Source of the DNA: Lysinibacillus boronitolerans JCM 21713 = 10a = NBRC 103108
GTDB lineage: Bacteria > Bacillota > Bacilli > Bacillales_A > Planococcaceae
DNA length: 64,000 nucleotides
Direction: 5' to 3'
Assembly: GCF_000772935.1 (NCBI RefSeq)
Contig: NZ_JPVR01000080.1
Coordinates: forward strand, 186,001-250,000
Shown here: in pieces, positions 1-8,562 of the stretch
How positions within the stretch are numbered: position 1 is the stretch's first letter
Layout: each line of letters opens with the position of its first letter
Notes under the pieces: generated by a model
What the model was told of the DNA's origin: nothing
Database searches by the model: none
What the model saw: only the letters and a program-made list of their open reading frames with translations
Translations under genes and position numbers: made by a program

Positions 1-89
1 AAAGCATGTTGTACTGATTTAGTGATTCCTATTTTGGGATCAGATAACGTTCCATCTAAGTCAAATAACACAACGCTATAGTTTTTCAT
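1..89 (-). CDS. HAD-superfamily hydrolase, N-terminal fragment
   Basis: The minus strand opens with ATG at 89 and reads MKNYSVVLFDLDGTLSD before running off the left edge. DLDGT at residues 10-14 is HAD motif I, with the nucleophile Asp10 and the acid/base Asp12. The style resembles phosphoglycolate phosphatase or pyrophosphatase PpaX, but the substrate cannot be told from about 29 residues. The gene lies downstream of tkt behind a terminator, so it is probably transcribed separately. Confidence 0.75.
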   Translation of the reverse strand, partial: MKNYSVVLFDLDGTLSDPKIGITKSVQHA

Positions 90-135
90 TCGCTCACCCT
101 TTTTATTGAGTTTTTACATGACTATGTTTGCCGCT

Positions 136-188
136 AAAAAAAGTACCACAACACATAGCTGATGTTTATTCCGCTGAGTGTTGTGGTA
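136..188 (-). terminator. Rho-independent terminator of tkt
   Basis: On the minus strand an 11-bp stem (TACCACAACAC at 188-178, complement at 154-144) is followed by a run of seven T (142-136). It starts 12 nt after the tkt stop. The loop is 23 nt. Confidence 0.8.
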
Positions 189-199
189 TTTGTTGTAAA

Positions 200-2194
200 T
201 TATAGTGCTTTCACTTTTGCTACTACGTTTTCAACAGTGAAGCCGTATTTTTCCATTACTAATTCACCTGGAGCAGATGCACCGAACTTATCAATTGCTA
301 GAACATCGCCTTCAAAGCCAGTATATTTATGCCAGCCGAATGATGCACCCATTTCAATTGCAAGACGTTTTGTAACAGCTTTTGGTAGAACAGATTCTTT
401 ATAAGCTGCGTCTTGTTTTTCGAAGCGATCCATAGATGGCATAGAAACAACTGCTACATCTATACCGTCTGCTTTTAATGCTTTTTGTGCTTCGACAGCA
501 AGCGAAACCTCAGAGCCTGTTGCAATTAAAATAGCATCTGCCACTTCTTTTGTAGCTGGAGACACTGTGTAAGCACCCTTTGCTACGCCCTCACGTACTG
601 TTTCAATAGAAGCGTCAAGAACAGGTAAGTTTTGACGAGATAATACAAGAACAGTTGGTGTTTTTTCTGCTGCTACTGCAAGCTCCCATGCAACTGCTGA
701 TTCATTTGCATCCGCAGGACGAATAACAGATAGGTTTGGCATTGCACGTAATGATGCAAGGTGTTCGATTGGTTCATGTGTTGGACCATCTTCCCCTACT
801 GCAATCGAATCATGTGTGAATACATATGTTACAGGAAGACCCATTAATGCAGATAGACGAATTGCTGGACGAACGTAATCAGAGAATACGAAGAATGTAC
901 CACCGAATACATTTAAACCACCGTGAAGAGCCATTCCGTTCATAGCAGCACCCATTGCAAATTCACGAACACCGAACCAGATGTTACGTCCAGCATAGTC
1001 GTCTGCTGAGAAATCTCCTGCACCCTTCATCGTTGTTTTATTGGAGCCAGCAAGGTCAGCTGAACCCCCAAAGAATGAAGGTGTTTTCTTCGCAATAGCA
1101 TTAATTGCATCGCCTGAAGAAGAACGAGTTGCTACAGATTTACCTGCTTCATATACTGGTAACTCAGAAGCAAAGTCTTCTGGTAATTCACCATTCATCG
1201 CTTTCTCGAATTGAGCTGCTAACTCTGGGAATTCTTCTTTGTATGCTGCAAATTTTGCATTCCAAGCTTCCTCTGGTTGTGCGCCTTGCACTTCAGCAGC
1301 CGCATTAAATGTATCGTAAACTTCTGCAGGAATTTGGAATGGTTCATGTGCCCACTCATAGGCAGCCTTCGTTAAGACAACTTCATCTGTACCAAGTGGT
1401 GCACCGTGAGAATCTGCTTTACCAGATTTATTTGGAGAACCAAAACCAATCACTGTTTTCACTTCAATTAATGTTGGTTTGCCAGTAGATTTTTTGGCTT
1501 CTTCAATGGCTGCATTAATAGCATCTACATCCGTACCATCTGCCACTTTTAAATAATTCCAACCATAAGATTCAAAGCGTTTTTGAACGTTTTCTGAAAA
1601 TGACTTTTCTAAGTCACCATCTAAAGAAATATCATTAGAATCGTAAAGCACGATTAATTTTTCAAGTTTTAAGTGACCAGCTAATGAAATCGCCTCTGCT
1701 GCTACGCCTTCCATTAAGTCACCATCGCCACATAACGCAAATGTGTAGTGGTCAACGATATCATGACCTGGTTTATTGTAAGTAGCAGCTAAATGACGCT
1801 CAGCCATTGCCATACCAACAGTCATAGCGATTCCTTGTCCAAGAGGACCAGTTGTTGCCTCTACCCCTACTGTATGACCATATTCAGGATGTCCTGGTGT
1901 TAATGAATCCCATTGGCGGAAGTTTTGAATTTCTTCCATTGGTAAACCATAGCCTCCAAGGTGAAGTAAGCTGTATAAAAGCATTGAACCATGACCTGCT
2001 GATAGTACAAAACGATCACGGTTAAACCATTTTGGATTTGCTGGATTATGGCGTAATTGTTTTGTCCATAGCGTATAAGCCATTGGCGCTGCTCCCATTG
2101 GTAAACCTGGGTGACCAGAATTTGCTTTTTCAATAGCATCGATTGACAAAGTTCGGATAGCATTAATTGCTAAAAGATCCGCGTGTTGAGTCAT
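200..2194 (-). CDS. tkt: Transketolase
   Basis: A 664-residue thiamine-diphosphate enzyme of the non-oxidative pentose phosphate pathway. It moves two-carbon ketol units between sugar phosphates in the cytosol. The N-terminus ([29 protein letters not shown]) and GHPEYGHT are typical. The ThDP motif GDGDLMEGV lies near residue 155, and the Pyr-domain segment [17 protein letters not shown] near 470. Length and domain order match the family. The ATG at 2194 follows GAAAGGATG at good spacing. In Bacillus this gene follows ynzC; here it lies 126 bp downstream of ynzC on the same strand, probably with its own promoter. The coding sequence appears intact. Confidence 0.97.
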   Translation of the reverse strand: MTQHADLLAINAIRTLSIDAIEKANSGHPGLPMGAAPMAYTLWTKQLRHNPANPKWFNRDRFVLSAGHGSMLLYSLLHLGGYGLPMEEIQNFRQWDSLTPGHPEYGHTVGVEATTGPLGQGIAMTVGMAMAERHLAATYNKPGHDIVDHYTFALCGDGDLMEGVAAEAISLAGHLKLEKLIVLYDSNDISLDGDLEKSFSENVQKRFESYGWNYLKVADGTDVDAINAAIEEAKKSTGKPTLIEVKTVIGFGSPNKSGKADSHGAPLGTDEVVLTKAAYEWAHEPFQIPAEVYDTFNAAAEVQGAQPEEAWNAKFAAYKEEFPELAAQFEKAMNGELPEDFASELPVYEAGKSVATRSSSGDAINAIAKKTPSFFGGSADLAGSNKTTMKGAGDFSADDYAGRNIWFGVREFAMGAAMNGMALHGGLNVFGGTFFVFSDYVRPAIRLSALMGLPVTYVFTHDSIAVGEDGPTHEPIEHLASLRAMPNLSVIRPADANESAVAWELAVAAEKTPTVLVLSRQNLPVLDASIETVREGVAKGAYTVSPATKEVADAILIATGSEVSLAVEAQKALKADGIDVAVVSMPSMDRFEKQDAAYKESVLPKAVTKRLAIEMGASFGWHKYTGFEGDVLAIDKFGASAPGELVMEKYGFTVENVVAKVKAL

Positions 2195-2320
2195 TATATT
2201 GTGACATCCTTTCTCGTCCTATATATTGTTCTTTTACAGTTTAGTCAACATTGCTTTAGAAAACAATGCTTTTGTTATACTATTTGCGTTTTCATACATA
2301 CTTTATTGAATTGTGTCACA

Positions 2321-2554
2321 TTAATTTAGAAATTTATTTTTTTGCGCTTGTTTTACCTTCTCAGGAGTTACATCATTGCCTTCTGCATCGACCACTTTAA
2401 CGTTTTCAATCGTATCTCGCATCGTTGCTCTAAACGTATCTAAATACTCCTTGCGAAGCGCTGTTCGCTCCTTTGCTTCTTCCTCTGTTAATTGTCCGCT
2501 TTTTGCTTTAGCAGATAATTCATTAATTCGGTTAATTTTTTCCTTTGATAACAT
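2321..2554 (-). CDS. ynzC: YnzC-family (DUF896) small protein
   Basis: A 77-residue protein with the family pattern INELSAKAKSGQLTEEE, LRKEYLDTFR and a tail around VDAEGNDVTPEKVK. It is almost colinear with Bacillus subtilis YnzC, a short helical-hairpin protein encoded at the end of the SOS-induced yneA-yneB-ynzC operon; its molecular function is not established. The reading frame is open upstream, but the ATG at 2554 has GAAAGGTG at proper spacing and matches the family start. It is separated from yneB by an inserted plus-strand cassette (2742-5093), so it may have lost SOS control here. Confidence 0.9.
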   Translation of the reverse strand: MLSKEKINRINELSAKAKSGQLTEEEAKERTALRKEYLDTFRATMRDTIENVKVVDAEGNDVTPEKVKQAQKNKFLN

Positions 2555-2741
2555 CGTTACACACCTTTCAGTACCTAGCTTAATGACCTCAGTATGCAAA
2601 GTATAGCACGGTTTCCCTTAAAATGCAGTTATACCAACCCTTAAAAACACTTCTTAGCCATTATTTACATGACTTCCAGATGTTAGAGGTGTATAACTAA
2701 TAATAAAAGGAAAAATTTGATAGCTAATAGGAGGAACTATC

Positions 2742-3275
2742 ATGAAGATCACAACACCTAGACTACTTATTCGAACATTTGAAGCCCAAGATTGGCAGGC
2801 TGTTTATAGCTATATGTCCGACAAAACAGTCATGCACTATATGCCAGATGGTGTGTTAAATGAAGATCAGGTTCAAAATTTCATAACAGAGAATAGCAAC
2901 GAGCATGCAAAACATTTCGCCATTGTTTTACGTGAACAACAGCGAGTCATTGGTCATCTTGTTTTCCACAAATACTTTGGCGACCATACGTATGAAATTG
3001 GATGGGTTATGAATCCTGCCTATCATAAACATGGCTATGCTTCTGAAGCTGCTCAGGCCCTATTAGACTATGGCTTTAATAAAATGAAACTTCATCGAAT
3101 TATTGCCACATGCCAGCCAGAAAATATCGCTTCTTACCGAGTCATGGAAAAGATCGGTATGCGCCAAGAAGGATTTTTTAAAAAATGCATACCTCATGGA
3201 GAGACTTGGTGGGATGAATACTATTACGCTATTTTAGAGGAAGAATGGAACAATCTAAAGGTAAGAGGTGTATGA
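2742..3275 (+). CDS. GNAT-family N-acetyltransferase (RimJ/RimL-like)
   Basis: A 177-residue acetyl-CoA-dependent acetyltransferase. The N-terminus TPRLLIRTFEAQDW is typical of the RimJ/RimL/YdaF branch. The acetyl-CoA loop is HKHGYA near residues 95-100, followed by the helix SEAAQALLDYGF. The Q-PENIASYRVMEKIGMRQEG segment near 125-145 is the conserved C-terminal strand and helix. The substrate cannot be assigned: a protein N-terminus, an aminoglycoside or a small amine are all possible. AGGAGG lies 7 nt before the ATG. It is the first gene of a plus-strand cassette and its stop lies 1 nt before the broken DJ-1 gene, so the two were cotranscribed. Confidence 0.9.
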   Translation: MKITTPRLLIRTFEAQDWQAVYSYMSDKTVMHYMPDGVLNEDQVQNFITENSNEHAKHFAIVLREQQRVIGHLVFHKYFGDHTYEIGWVMNPAYHKHGYASEAAQALLDYGFNKMKLHRIIATCQPENIASYRVMEKIGMRQEGFFKKCIPHGETWWDEYYYAILEEEWNNLKVRGV

Positions 3276-3276
3276 A

Positions 3277-3810
3277 ATGAAGAAAACTGCGGTGTTATTA
3301 TACCCACAATTTAGTGAATATGAATTGAGTGTTGCTTTGTCCATATTAATGCAAGGAGGGAAACCCATCGTCACACTAGGATCGAATACCGAACCTATCA
3401 GAGGAGAATCTGGTTTAAATTGCATAGCTGATTTACCCGTGAATGAAGTATAGCTTGACGATATTGATAGTCTACTATTACCAGGCTGTATGGATATTTC
3501 AACATTACAACTTGAAGAGAGCTTACTAGATTTCATTCGTCATCTATCTGCAAAAGGAGGATTGCTTGCAAGTATTTCTAGCTCCCCTTACCTATTGGCA
3601 AAAGCAGGTGTCTTACAAAACAAAAAATATACAGTAGGGCTACCTTTAGATGGCATGAAGCAGCTAGGGTGCTTTGAGCTTCATAACTATTCAGATGAAC
3701 TAGTGGTACAAGATGGCAATATCATTACAGCAAAAGGAAGAGGCTTTATTCCTTTCGGTATTTGTTTTGGTCATGCGTTAAAGCTAAAATTTGATGAAAA
3801 TTGGTATTAA
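3277..3810 (+). pseudogene. DJ-1/PfpI-family protein, interrupted by an in-frame TAG
   Basis: A single frame runs from ATG 3277 (RBS GTAAGAGGTG) to TAA 3810 with one in-frame TAG at 3451-3453. The first half reads KKTAVLLYPQFSEYELSVA, the Rossmann strand and helix of DJ-1/PfpI proteins. The second half reads LLLPGC, then SISSSPYLLAKAGVL at the nucleophile elbow, where most relatives have Cys (AICxGPxxLAxAGLL). The two halves share a frame, so one base substitution explains the break. The nucleophile is Ser here, suggesting catalysis was already lost or altered. It could be a true pseudogene, a sequencing error, or two polypeptides. The original function is unknown. Confidence 0.8.
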
Positions 3811-3828
3811 GTGATATTTAAAACCTGC

Positions 3829-3848
3829 ATGTCCAATTAATCGGACAT
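3829..3848. repeat. 20-bp palindrome, copy 1
   Basis: ATGTCC and GGACAT arms around an AT-rich centre form a near-perfect 20-bp palindrome 18 bp after the DJ-1 stop. A copy matching at 17 of 20 positions lies at 4257-4276, just upstream of the Xre regulator. The pair could be operator sites for that regulator, or could mark the edges of an inserted segment (3849-4256). Confidence 0.6.
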
Positions 3849-4085
3849 TTCATGTTGTTAAAAAAAGATTATGTCATTAGTAGATTGAGACCTTTTAACA
3901 AGACGGGGTGATTTCAGCTCCGCCAGCGTCTTTTCCTTATCAGTAGTATCGATCATATACCCCATTATTTGAATTAGGGCTTTTATTTTCAATGTAGAAA
4001 AGTGATGTCTGACAACACGCCTCCATAAAGAGTAAAACACCTTTACTTTTTCTGAAAATCTTTGCTAAAAAGTTAAATATTTATG
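3849..4085. other. Intergenic stretch without a recognised gene
   Basis: About 240 bp between the first palindrome and the repeat element. The minus strand holds a 60-codon open frame (4040-3858; for example LWRRVVRHHFSTLKIKALIQ) with no convincing ribosome binding site and no family I recognise. It could be the decayed end of a mobile-element protein, but nothing proves this. Confidence 0.4.
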
Positions 4086-4222
4086 GGTTAGAGCGGAGGG
4101 CTACTTGACTCCCGTGGGATAGCGAGACAGGCGAAATTCTAAACGGAGCGGTAGCGGAGGAAGCGATTTGGTGCTCGCCCAGAGGAAAGCAAGTAGCCTG
4201 CAACGGAAATCCATCTCTACCC
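4086..4222. repeat. GC-richer structured intergenic repeat element
   Basis: A roughly 137-bp block, clearly richer in G+C than its surroundings, bounded by imperfect inverted ends (GGGTTAGAG and TCTCTACCC). Internal arms GGGCTACTTG (4098-4107) and CAAGTAGCC (4190-4198) pair, and TGACTCCCGTGGGA and AGCGAGACAGGCGAAA lie inside. The pattern ACTCCCGTGGGA, AGCGAGACAGG, GAGGAAGC, GCCCnnnGGAAAGCAAG, CGGAAAT resembles a family of intergenic repeats spread through Bacillaceae and Planococcaceae genomes (recalled from knowledge, not searched). It has no coding potential. Function is unknown; a folded RNA or a MITE-like element are both possible. Confidence 0.65.
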
Positions 4223-4256
4223 TTCAATTGACTGTTTTGTTTTTCAACACTCATAA

Positions 4257-4276
4257 ATGTCTAATTAGTTGGACAT
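4257..4276. repeat. 20-bp palindrome, copy 2, overlapping a -35 candidate
   Basis: ATGTCT and GGACAT arms; 17 of 20 bases are shared with copy 1 at 3829-3848. It overlaps TTGGAC (4269-4274), which with TACGAT (4293-4298, spacing 18) could be the promoter of the Xre-def pair. A repressor bound here would block that promoter. Confidence 0.5.
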
Positions 4277-4333
4277 TTTTTGATTCTTATTTTACGATAT
4301 ATCTAATACTTTAGACAAAATGGAGGGATAATT

Positions 4334-4525
4334 CTGAAGAACATCATCAAAATTTTGAGAAAAAAATTAGGTATAACACAAGCTGCACTTGCAAAAGAAT
4401 GTGGGGTTGTGAGGCAGACCATTAATAGTATTGAAAATGATAAATATGATCCGACCCTTGAATTAGCTTTTAAGATTGCTAAGGTTCTCAATAGCCGTGT
4501 TGATGAGGTGTTTATCTATGACTAA
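4334..4525 (+). CDS. Xre-family HTH regulator with a CTG start
   Basis: A 63-residue helix-turn-helix protein: KNIIKILRKKLGITQAALAKECGV, then RQTINSIENDKYDPTLELAFKIAKVL. This is the short stand-alone YgzD/YozG type (about 65 residues), a DNA-binding regulator without an effector domain. No ATG, GTG or TTG stands at the expected start. The family alignment and the ribosome site GGAGGG (4322-4327, 6 nt away) point to CTG at 4334; ATT at 4331 is the alternative. The stop overlaps the deformylase ATG (ATGACTAA), so the two are translationally coupled. It probably controls the 20-bp palindromes on either side of the upstream intergenic segment (inference). Confidence 0.82.
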   Translation: MKNIIKILRKKLGITQAALAKECGVVRQTINSIENDKYDPTLELAFKIAKVLNSRVDEVFIYD

Positions 4526-5093
4526 ATTTCACCCAGATTATATGATTACAATGAAGGATTTCGTGAAAGAACACTCGGCAATTTTAAGAAAACGGACTCA
4601 AGAAGTGGCGATACCTGTGACCAATGAGGACCGAAATACCCTCCTAGCCATGCTACAATATCTGAAAAATAGCCAAAATCCAACTCTAGCAAAAAAATAT
4701 AAGCTTCGCCCTGGAAGTGGACTCTCTGCTAATCAAATTGGTGTAGATAAACGAATGTTTGCTGTACTCTTTGATGACCAAGAAATGATGCTGATAAACC
4801 CTAAAATAATGAGTCATTCCATCAATATGATTTATCTACCGGAGGGAGAAGGCTGTCTATCTGTAAATCGACCTGTTCCTGGTTTTGTGCCGAGATATGA
4901 GAGGATTAAAGTCAAAGCTTACGACATTGATGGACATGAAATCATTGTACAGTTACAGGGCTATGGGGCCGTCGTTGTACAACATGAAATCGACCATTTA
5001 AATGGCATCATGTTTTATGACCGAATAAATAAAGAGCACCCTTTCCAACTGCCTAAAAATGTTATTATCGAGAGCTTTTCTTCCTCTCAGTAG
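4518..5093 (+). CDS. def: Peptide deformylase, DefB/YkrB type
   Basis: A 191-residue metalloenzyme that removes the formyl group from nascent N-formyl-methionine peptides. All three motifs are visible: GSGLSANQIG at 66-75 (usually GxGLAAxQIG; Ser replaces the first Ala), EGCLS at 111-115 with the metal-binding Cys, and HEIDH at 156-160 with the two metal His and catalytic Glu. Length fits Gram-positive type II enzymes. The open frame extends upstream, but ATG 4518 has GATGAGGTG at 7 nt and overlaps the Xre stop. It is probably not the housekeeping copy paired with fmt, since it sits alone with a small regulator. Confidence 0.93.
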   Translation: MTKFHPDYMITMKDFVKEHSAILRKRTQEVAIPVTNEDRNTLLAMLQYLKNSQNPTLAKKYKLRPGSGLSANQIGVDKRMFAVLFDDQEMMLINPKIMSHSINMIYLPEGEGCLSVNRPVPGFVPRYERIKVKAYDIDGHEIIVQLQGYGAVVVQHEIDHLNGIMFYDRINKEHPFQLPKNVIIESFSSSQ

Positions 5094-5100
5094 TTTTTTA

Positions 5101-6098
<998 letters not shown>

Positions 6099-6117
6099 AA
6101 TCATTACCCCTTTTTGA

Positions 6118-6221
6118 GAATGTTTGTTCGGAATGTATGTTCTCATAATAAAGCGAACAAACGTTTTTGTCAAACACTTTTCGAACCTATGTTTGCATAC
6201 ATGTTCGCATTCTGTTATACT
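6118..6221. promoter_or_regulatory. Divergent yneA/lexA promoters with clustered LexA (SOS) boxes
   Basis: Five matches to the Gram-positive SOS box GAAC-N4-GTTC, most with one mismatch, lie at 6118-6130, 6131-6144, 6154-6167, 6182-6195 and 6194-6207. The yneA promoter on the minus strand is TTGACA (6173-6168), a 17-bp spacer and TATTAT (6150-6145); the third box fills its spacer exactly. The lexA promoter on the plus strand is TTGCAT (6193-6198), 17 bp and TATACT (6216-6221); the last two boxes cover its -35. LexA would repress both directions until RecA-stimulated self-cleavage. Confidence 0.88.
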
Positions 6222-6264
6222 ATCAAATAAGAAGATTGATTTTAGAAAAAAGAGGTGAGCACTC

Positions 6265-6882
6265 ATGAAAAAAGTTTCGAAAAGACAAGAGGACATTTTA
6301 GCTTTCATTAAGGAAGAGGTACGAGCTAAGGGATATCCGCCATCAGTACGTGAAATTGGTGAAGCAGTTGGACTTGCTTCCAGTTCAACTGTTCATGGAC
6401 ATTTAGCTCGATTAGAACAAAAAGGCTTTATTCGTCGAGATCCAACAAAGCCACGCGCAATTGAAATTTTAGAGCCTGAAGAATCCATCCAAAAGCAACA
6501 GGTGATCCATGTCCCACTTGTCGGGAAGGTTACAGCTGGTTCTCCAATTACAGCAATTGAAAACATTGAAGAATACTTCCCATTACCCGATACGTACGGC
6601 ACAAGTGAAGATCAATTGTTCATGCTAGAAATTATGGGGGAATCAATGATTGAAGCCGGAATTTTAGATGGAGATTTAGTCATTGTAAAACAAAAGGCAA
6701 CAGCTAATAACGGGGATATTGTTGTAGCTATGACAGCTGAGGATGAAGCAACTGTAAAACGCTTCTTTAAAGAGAAAAATCATTTCCGTTTACAGCCTGA
6801 AAATTCTTCTATGGAACCTATTATTGTCGATCAAGTTTCTATTTTAGGACAAGTTGTAGGTCTTTACAGACGAGTACATTAA
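6265..6882 (+). CDS. lexA: LexA repressor
   Basis: A 205-residue SOS repressor. The N-terminal winged helix-turn-helix ([23 protein letters not shown], residues 25-47) binds SOS boxes. The C-terminal S24 peptidase domain has the autocleavage bond Ala91-Gly92 (VTAGSP), catalytic Ser127 (MGESM) and Lys165 (ATVKRF). These are the same positions as in B. subtilis LexA. RecA filaments on damaged DNA trigger cleavage. ATG 6265 follows AGAGGTGAGC. It is autoregulated by the divergent box cluster and ends in its own terminator. Confidence 0.98.
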   Translation: MKKVSKRQEDILAFIKEEVRAKGYPPSVREIGEAVGLASSSTVHGHLARLEQKGFIRRDPTKPRAIEILEPEESIQKQQVIHVPLVGKVTAGSPITAIENIEEYFPLPDTYGTSEDQLFMLEIMGESMIEAGILDGDLVIVKQKATANNGDIVVAMTAEDEATVKRFFKEKNHFRLQPENSSMEPIIVDQVSILGQVVGLYRRVH

Positions 6883-6899
6883 CTATTAAAACAGGTTTT

Positions 6900-6939
6900 G
6901 AGGATTATGTTCCTTCTAAGAGCATGTATCCTCTTTTTT
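6900..6939 (+). terminator. Terminator of lexA
   Basis: GAGGATA (6900-6906) pairs with TATCCTC (6927-6933), followed by six T. It stands 17 nt after the lexA stop. Confidence 0.85.
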
Positions 6940-6943
6940 ACGC

Positions 6944-6974
6944 AAAAAAAAGAATCCACAGACGATTGGATTCT
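6944..6974 (-). terminator. Terminator of the minus-strand amidotransferase gene and pil operon
   Basis: AGAATCC (6951-6957) and GGATTCT (6968-6974) form a stem followed on the minus strand by a run of eight T. It faces the lexA terminator tail to tail. Confidence 0.85.
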
Positions 6975-6988
6975 TTGTACAATGCCCA

Positions 6989-7711
6989 CTAAGCTTCCTT
7001 CTTAAATTTTAAGCTAGCTTCAACAAAGGCTGAAAATAGCATTTGAGCACTCTCATCTCCTGCTATGGCTAGTTCCTCAGGATGCCACTGAACAGCCAAG
7101 CAAAATGGCATTTCCTCATGAACTACAGCTTCGATAATACCGTCATTTGATTTTGCCGCTACTTTTAATTTTTCTGCTAATACATTCACCGCTTGATGAT
7201 GAAATGAATTCACTGCTATCTTCTCTTGTTCAACGATAGTCGCTAATAAATTGTCAGCAATAATCTGTACAGTGTGGGTAGCTACAGCTCTACCTGATTG
7301 CTGCATATGCTGGAGTAATTTAGTGCTAAAATGATCACTATCAATATCTTGATATAAGGTACCACCTAATGCAACATTTAGTATTTGAATCCCTCGACAA
7401 ATCCCGAAAATAGGCATCTTTCGTTGGAATGCGGCTTCAATTATTGCTAACTCCACTGTATCTCGCGCGGGATGAATTTTTCCAAGTTTTAATGAAGGCT
7501 CAGCCCCGAACAGAAATGGGTGCACGTCATGACCCCCGGATAATAATAAACCATCTGTAAGGGCTAAAATCTGGGCTGCCTCTTCTTCTACTCCAATTGG
7601 AATAATCAGTGGAATTCCACCAGCATCAATAATACTTTTGCTGTAAGCAGCATTTAATCGAGAAGATAAATCATCCTCCACAAAGGCTGTAATACCAATA
7701 ATCGGTTTCAC
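6989..7711 (-). CDS. Gamma-glutamyl-gamma-aminobutyrate hydrolase-like (peptidase C26)
   Basis: A 240-residue class I glutamine-amidotransferase-like hydrolase of the PuuD type. It probably splits a gamma-glutamyl amide such as gamma-glutamyl-GABA in polyamine breakdown. The nucleophile Cys is in the elbow FGICRGIQILNVALGG, and the His and Glu of the triad are in AVQWHPEE near the C-terminus. An LLLSGGHDVHP segment matches the family. The frame opens at a TTG (7744), but GTG 7711 has GGAGGG at 6 nt and starts at KPIIGIT like relatives. It follows the prepilin peptidase with a short gap and may be cotranscribed with the pil genes, though its job is unrelated. The substrate is inferred from family only. 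Confidence 0.85.
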   Translation of the reverse strand: MKPIIGITAFVEDDLSSRLNAAYSKSIIDAGGIPLIIPIGVEEEAAQILALTDGLLLSGGHDVHPFLFGAEPSLKLGKIHPARDTVELAIIEAAFQRKMPIFGICRGIQILNVALGGTLYQDIDSDHFSTKLLQHMQQSGRAVATHTVQIIADNLLATIVEQEKIAVNSFHHQAVNVLAEKLKVAAKSNDGIIEAVVHEEMPFCLAVQWHPEELAIAGDESAQMLFSAFVEASLKFKKEA

Positions 7712-7744
7712 TTGCTTCCCTCCACATTCTTGAAGATTGAACAA

Positions 7745-8503
7745 TTACCAAAAGCCTAAATACCAATTGATTAATAGATCGCCATAGAAATAAACAATGA
7801 CTGCGGCCAATGCAATAGATGGCCCAAATGGAATGGGTGTTTTTCTCCCTTGTTTGTTCTTCGATAACACGATAATCCCGACAATCATACCAATCACTGC
7901 AGCTAGAAAAAGCGTTAATAGTGTATCAATCGTACCCAGAACGAGACCAATTAAAAAGAATAATTTAATATCGCCTCCACCCATGCCACCGTTAGATAGC
8001 ACAGCAATGATATATAATATGCCAAAACCGACGACAGCACCCACAAGAGAGTCCCACCACGGTGTTAATGGTGACAGAACTTGTCCAATAGCTAGCAAAG
8101 GTAAAAAGAATATTAATACCTTATCAGGAATTAGCATATAGGCCAAATCTGACACAACGATAATAACTAATAAGGAAATAAAAAAGAACGCTACTATCAA
8201 TTCTATGCCCCAGCCTAGCTGCCAATAAGCAAAGGCAAATAATACACCTGTCATTAATTCTATGAATGGGTAAACCCAAGAAATTTTATTGCCACAACTC
8301 CGACATTTTCCTCCTAAAAATACATAGGACAAAACGGGTACTAAATCAAGCACCGTTAGTCGTCTCTGGCATTTCGGACAATGTGAAGGAGGATGTACAA
8401 TCGATTCCTTCTGTGGTACACGTAAGCCAACTACATTATAAAAAGAGCCAAAGATAAGTCCAAATAAAAAAATAAAGATCGTATAAGCCATTTCCAATTT
8501 CAT
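7745..8503 (-). CDS. pilD: Type IV prepilin peptidase (PilD/ComC)
   Basis: A 252-residue integral membrane aspartic protease that cleaves type III signal peptides of prepilins and methylates the new N-terminus. It starts with the GSFYNVVGLRVP segment, has a zinc-type tetra-cysteine pair (CPKC and CRSC, residues about 42-71), then about six further membrane helices. The catalytic Asp residues are in VSDLAYMLIPD and in GMGGGDIKLF, the GxGD motif. AGGAGG is only 2 nt before ATG 8503, so TTG 8497 (8 nt) or ATG 8491 may be the real start. It is the last pil gene of the minus-strand operon, preceded by a strong stem-loop. Its substrates are the pilins encoded at 10965-19668. Confidence 0.94.
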   Translation of the reverse strand: MKLEMAYTIFIFLFGLIFGSFYNVVGLRVPQKESIVHPPSHCPKCQRRLTVLDLVPVLSYVFLGGKCRSCGNKISWVYPFIELMTGVLFAFAYWQLGWGIELIVAFFFISLLVIIVVSDLAYMLIPDKVLIFFLPLLAIGQVLSPLTPWWDSLVGAVVGFGILYIIAVLSNGGMGGGDIKLFFLIGLVLGTIDTLLTLFLAAVIGMIVGIIVLSKNKQGRKTPIPFGPSIALAAVIVYFYGDLLINWYLGFW

Positions 8504-8517
8504 GTCCTCCTAAACCA

Positions 8518-8553
8518 ATAGGCGCCCATACAAATGAAGTATGGGGCGCCTAT
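8518..8553 (-). other. GC-rich stem-loop between pilO and pilD, without a T-run
   Basis: ATAGGCGCCCATAC (8518-8531) pairs with GTATGGGGCGCCTAT (8539-8553) in about 14 bp, loop 7 nt. No T-tract follows on either strand. It stands just before the pilD ribosome site. It could be an RNA-processing or stabilising element, or a pause that lowers pilD expression. Confidence 0.6.
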
Positions 8554-8562
8554 CAATAAAGT

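Noticed and set aside
3490-3810. Second half of the DJ-1 gene as an independent gene
   Set aside because: It begins mid-fold with no ribosome site and continues the first half in the same frame.
3858-4040. 60-codon frame as a transposase or regulator
   Set aside because: No ribosome site and no recognised motif; at most a remnant.
4303-4491. Minus-strand frame opposite the Xre gene
   Set aside because: It is the shadow of a clear HTH protein on the other strand.
6104-6308. N-terminal extension of YneA through the promoter and into lexA
   Set aside because: It would cover both promoters and all SOS boxes. ATG 6098 has the ribosome site and the family start.
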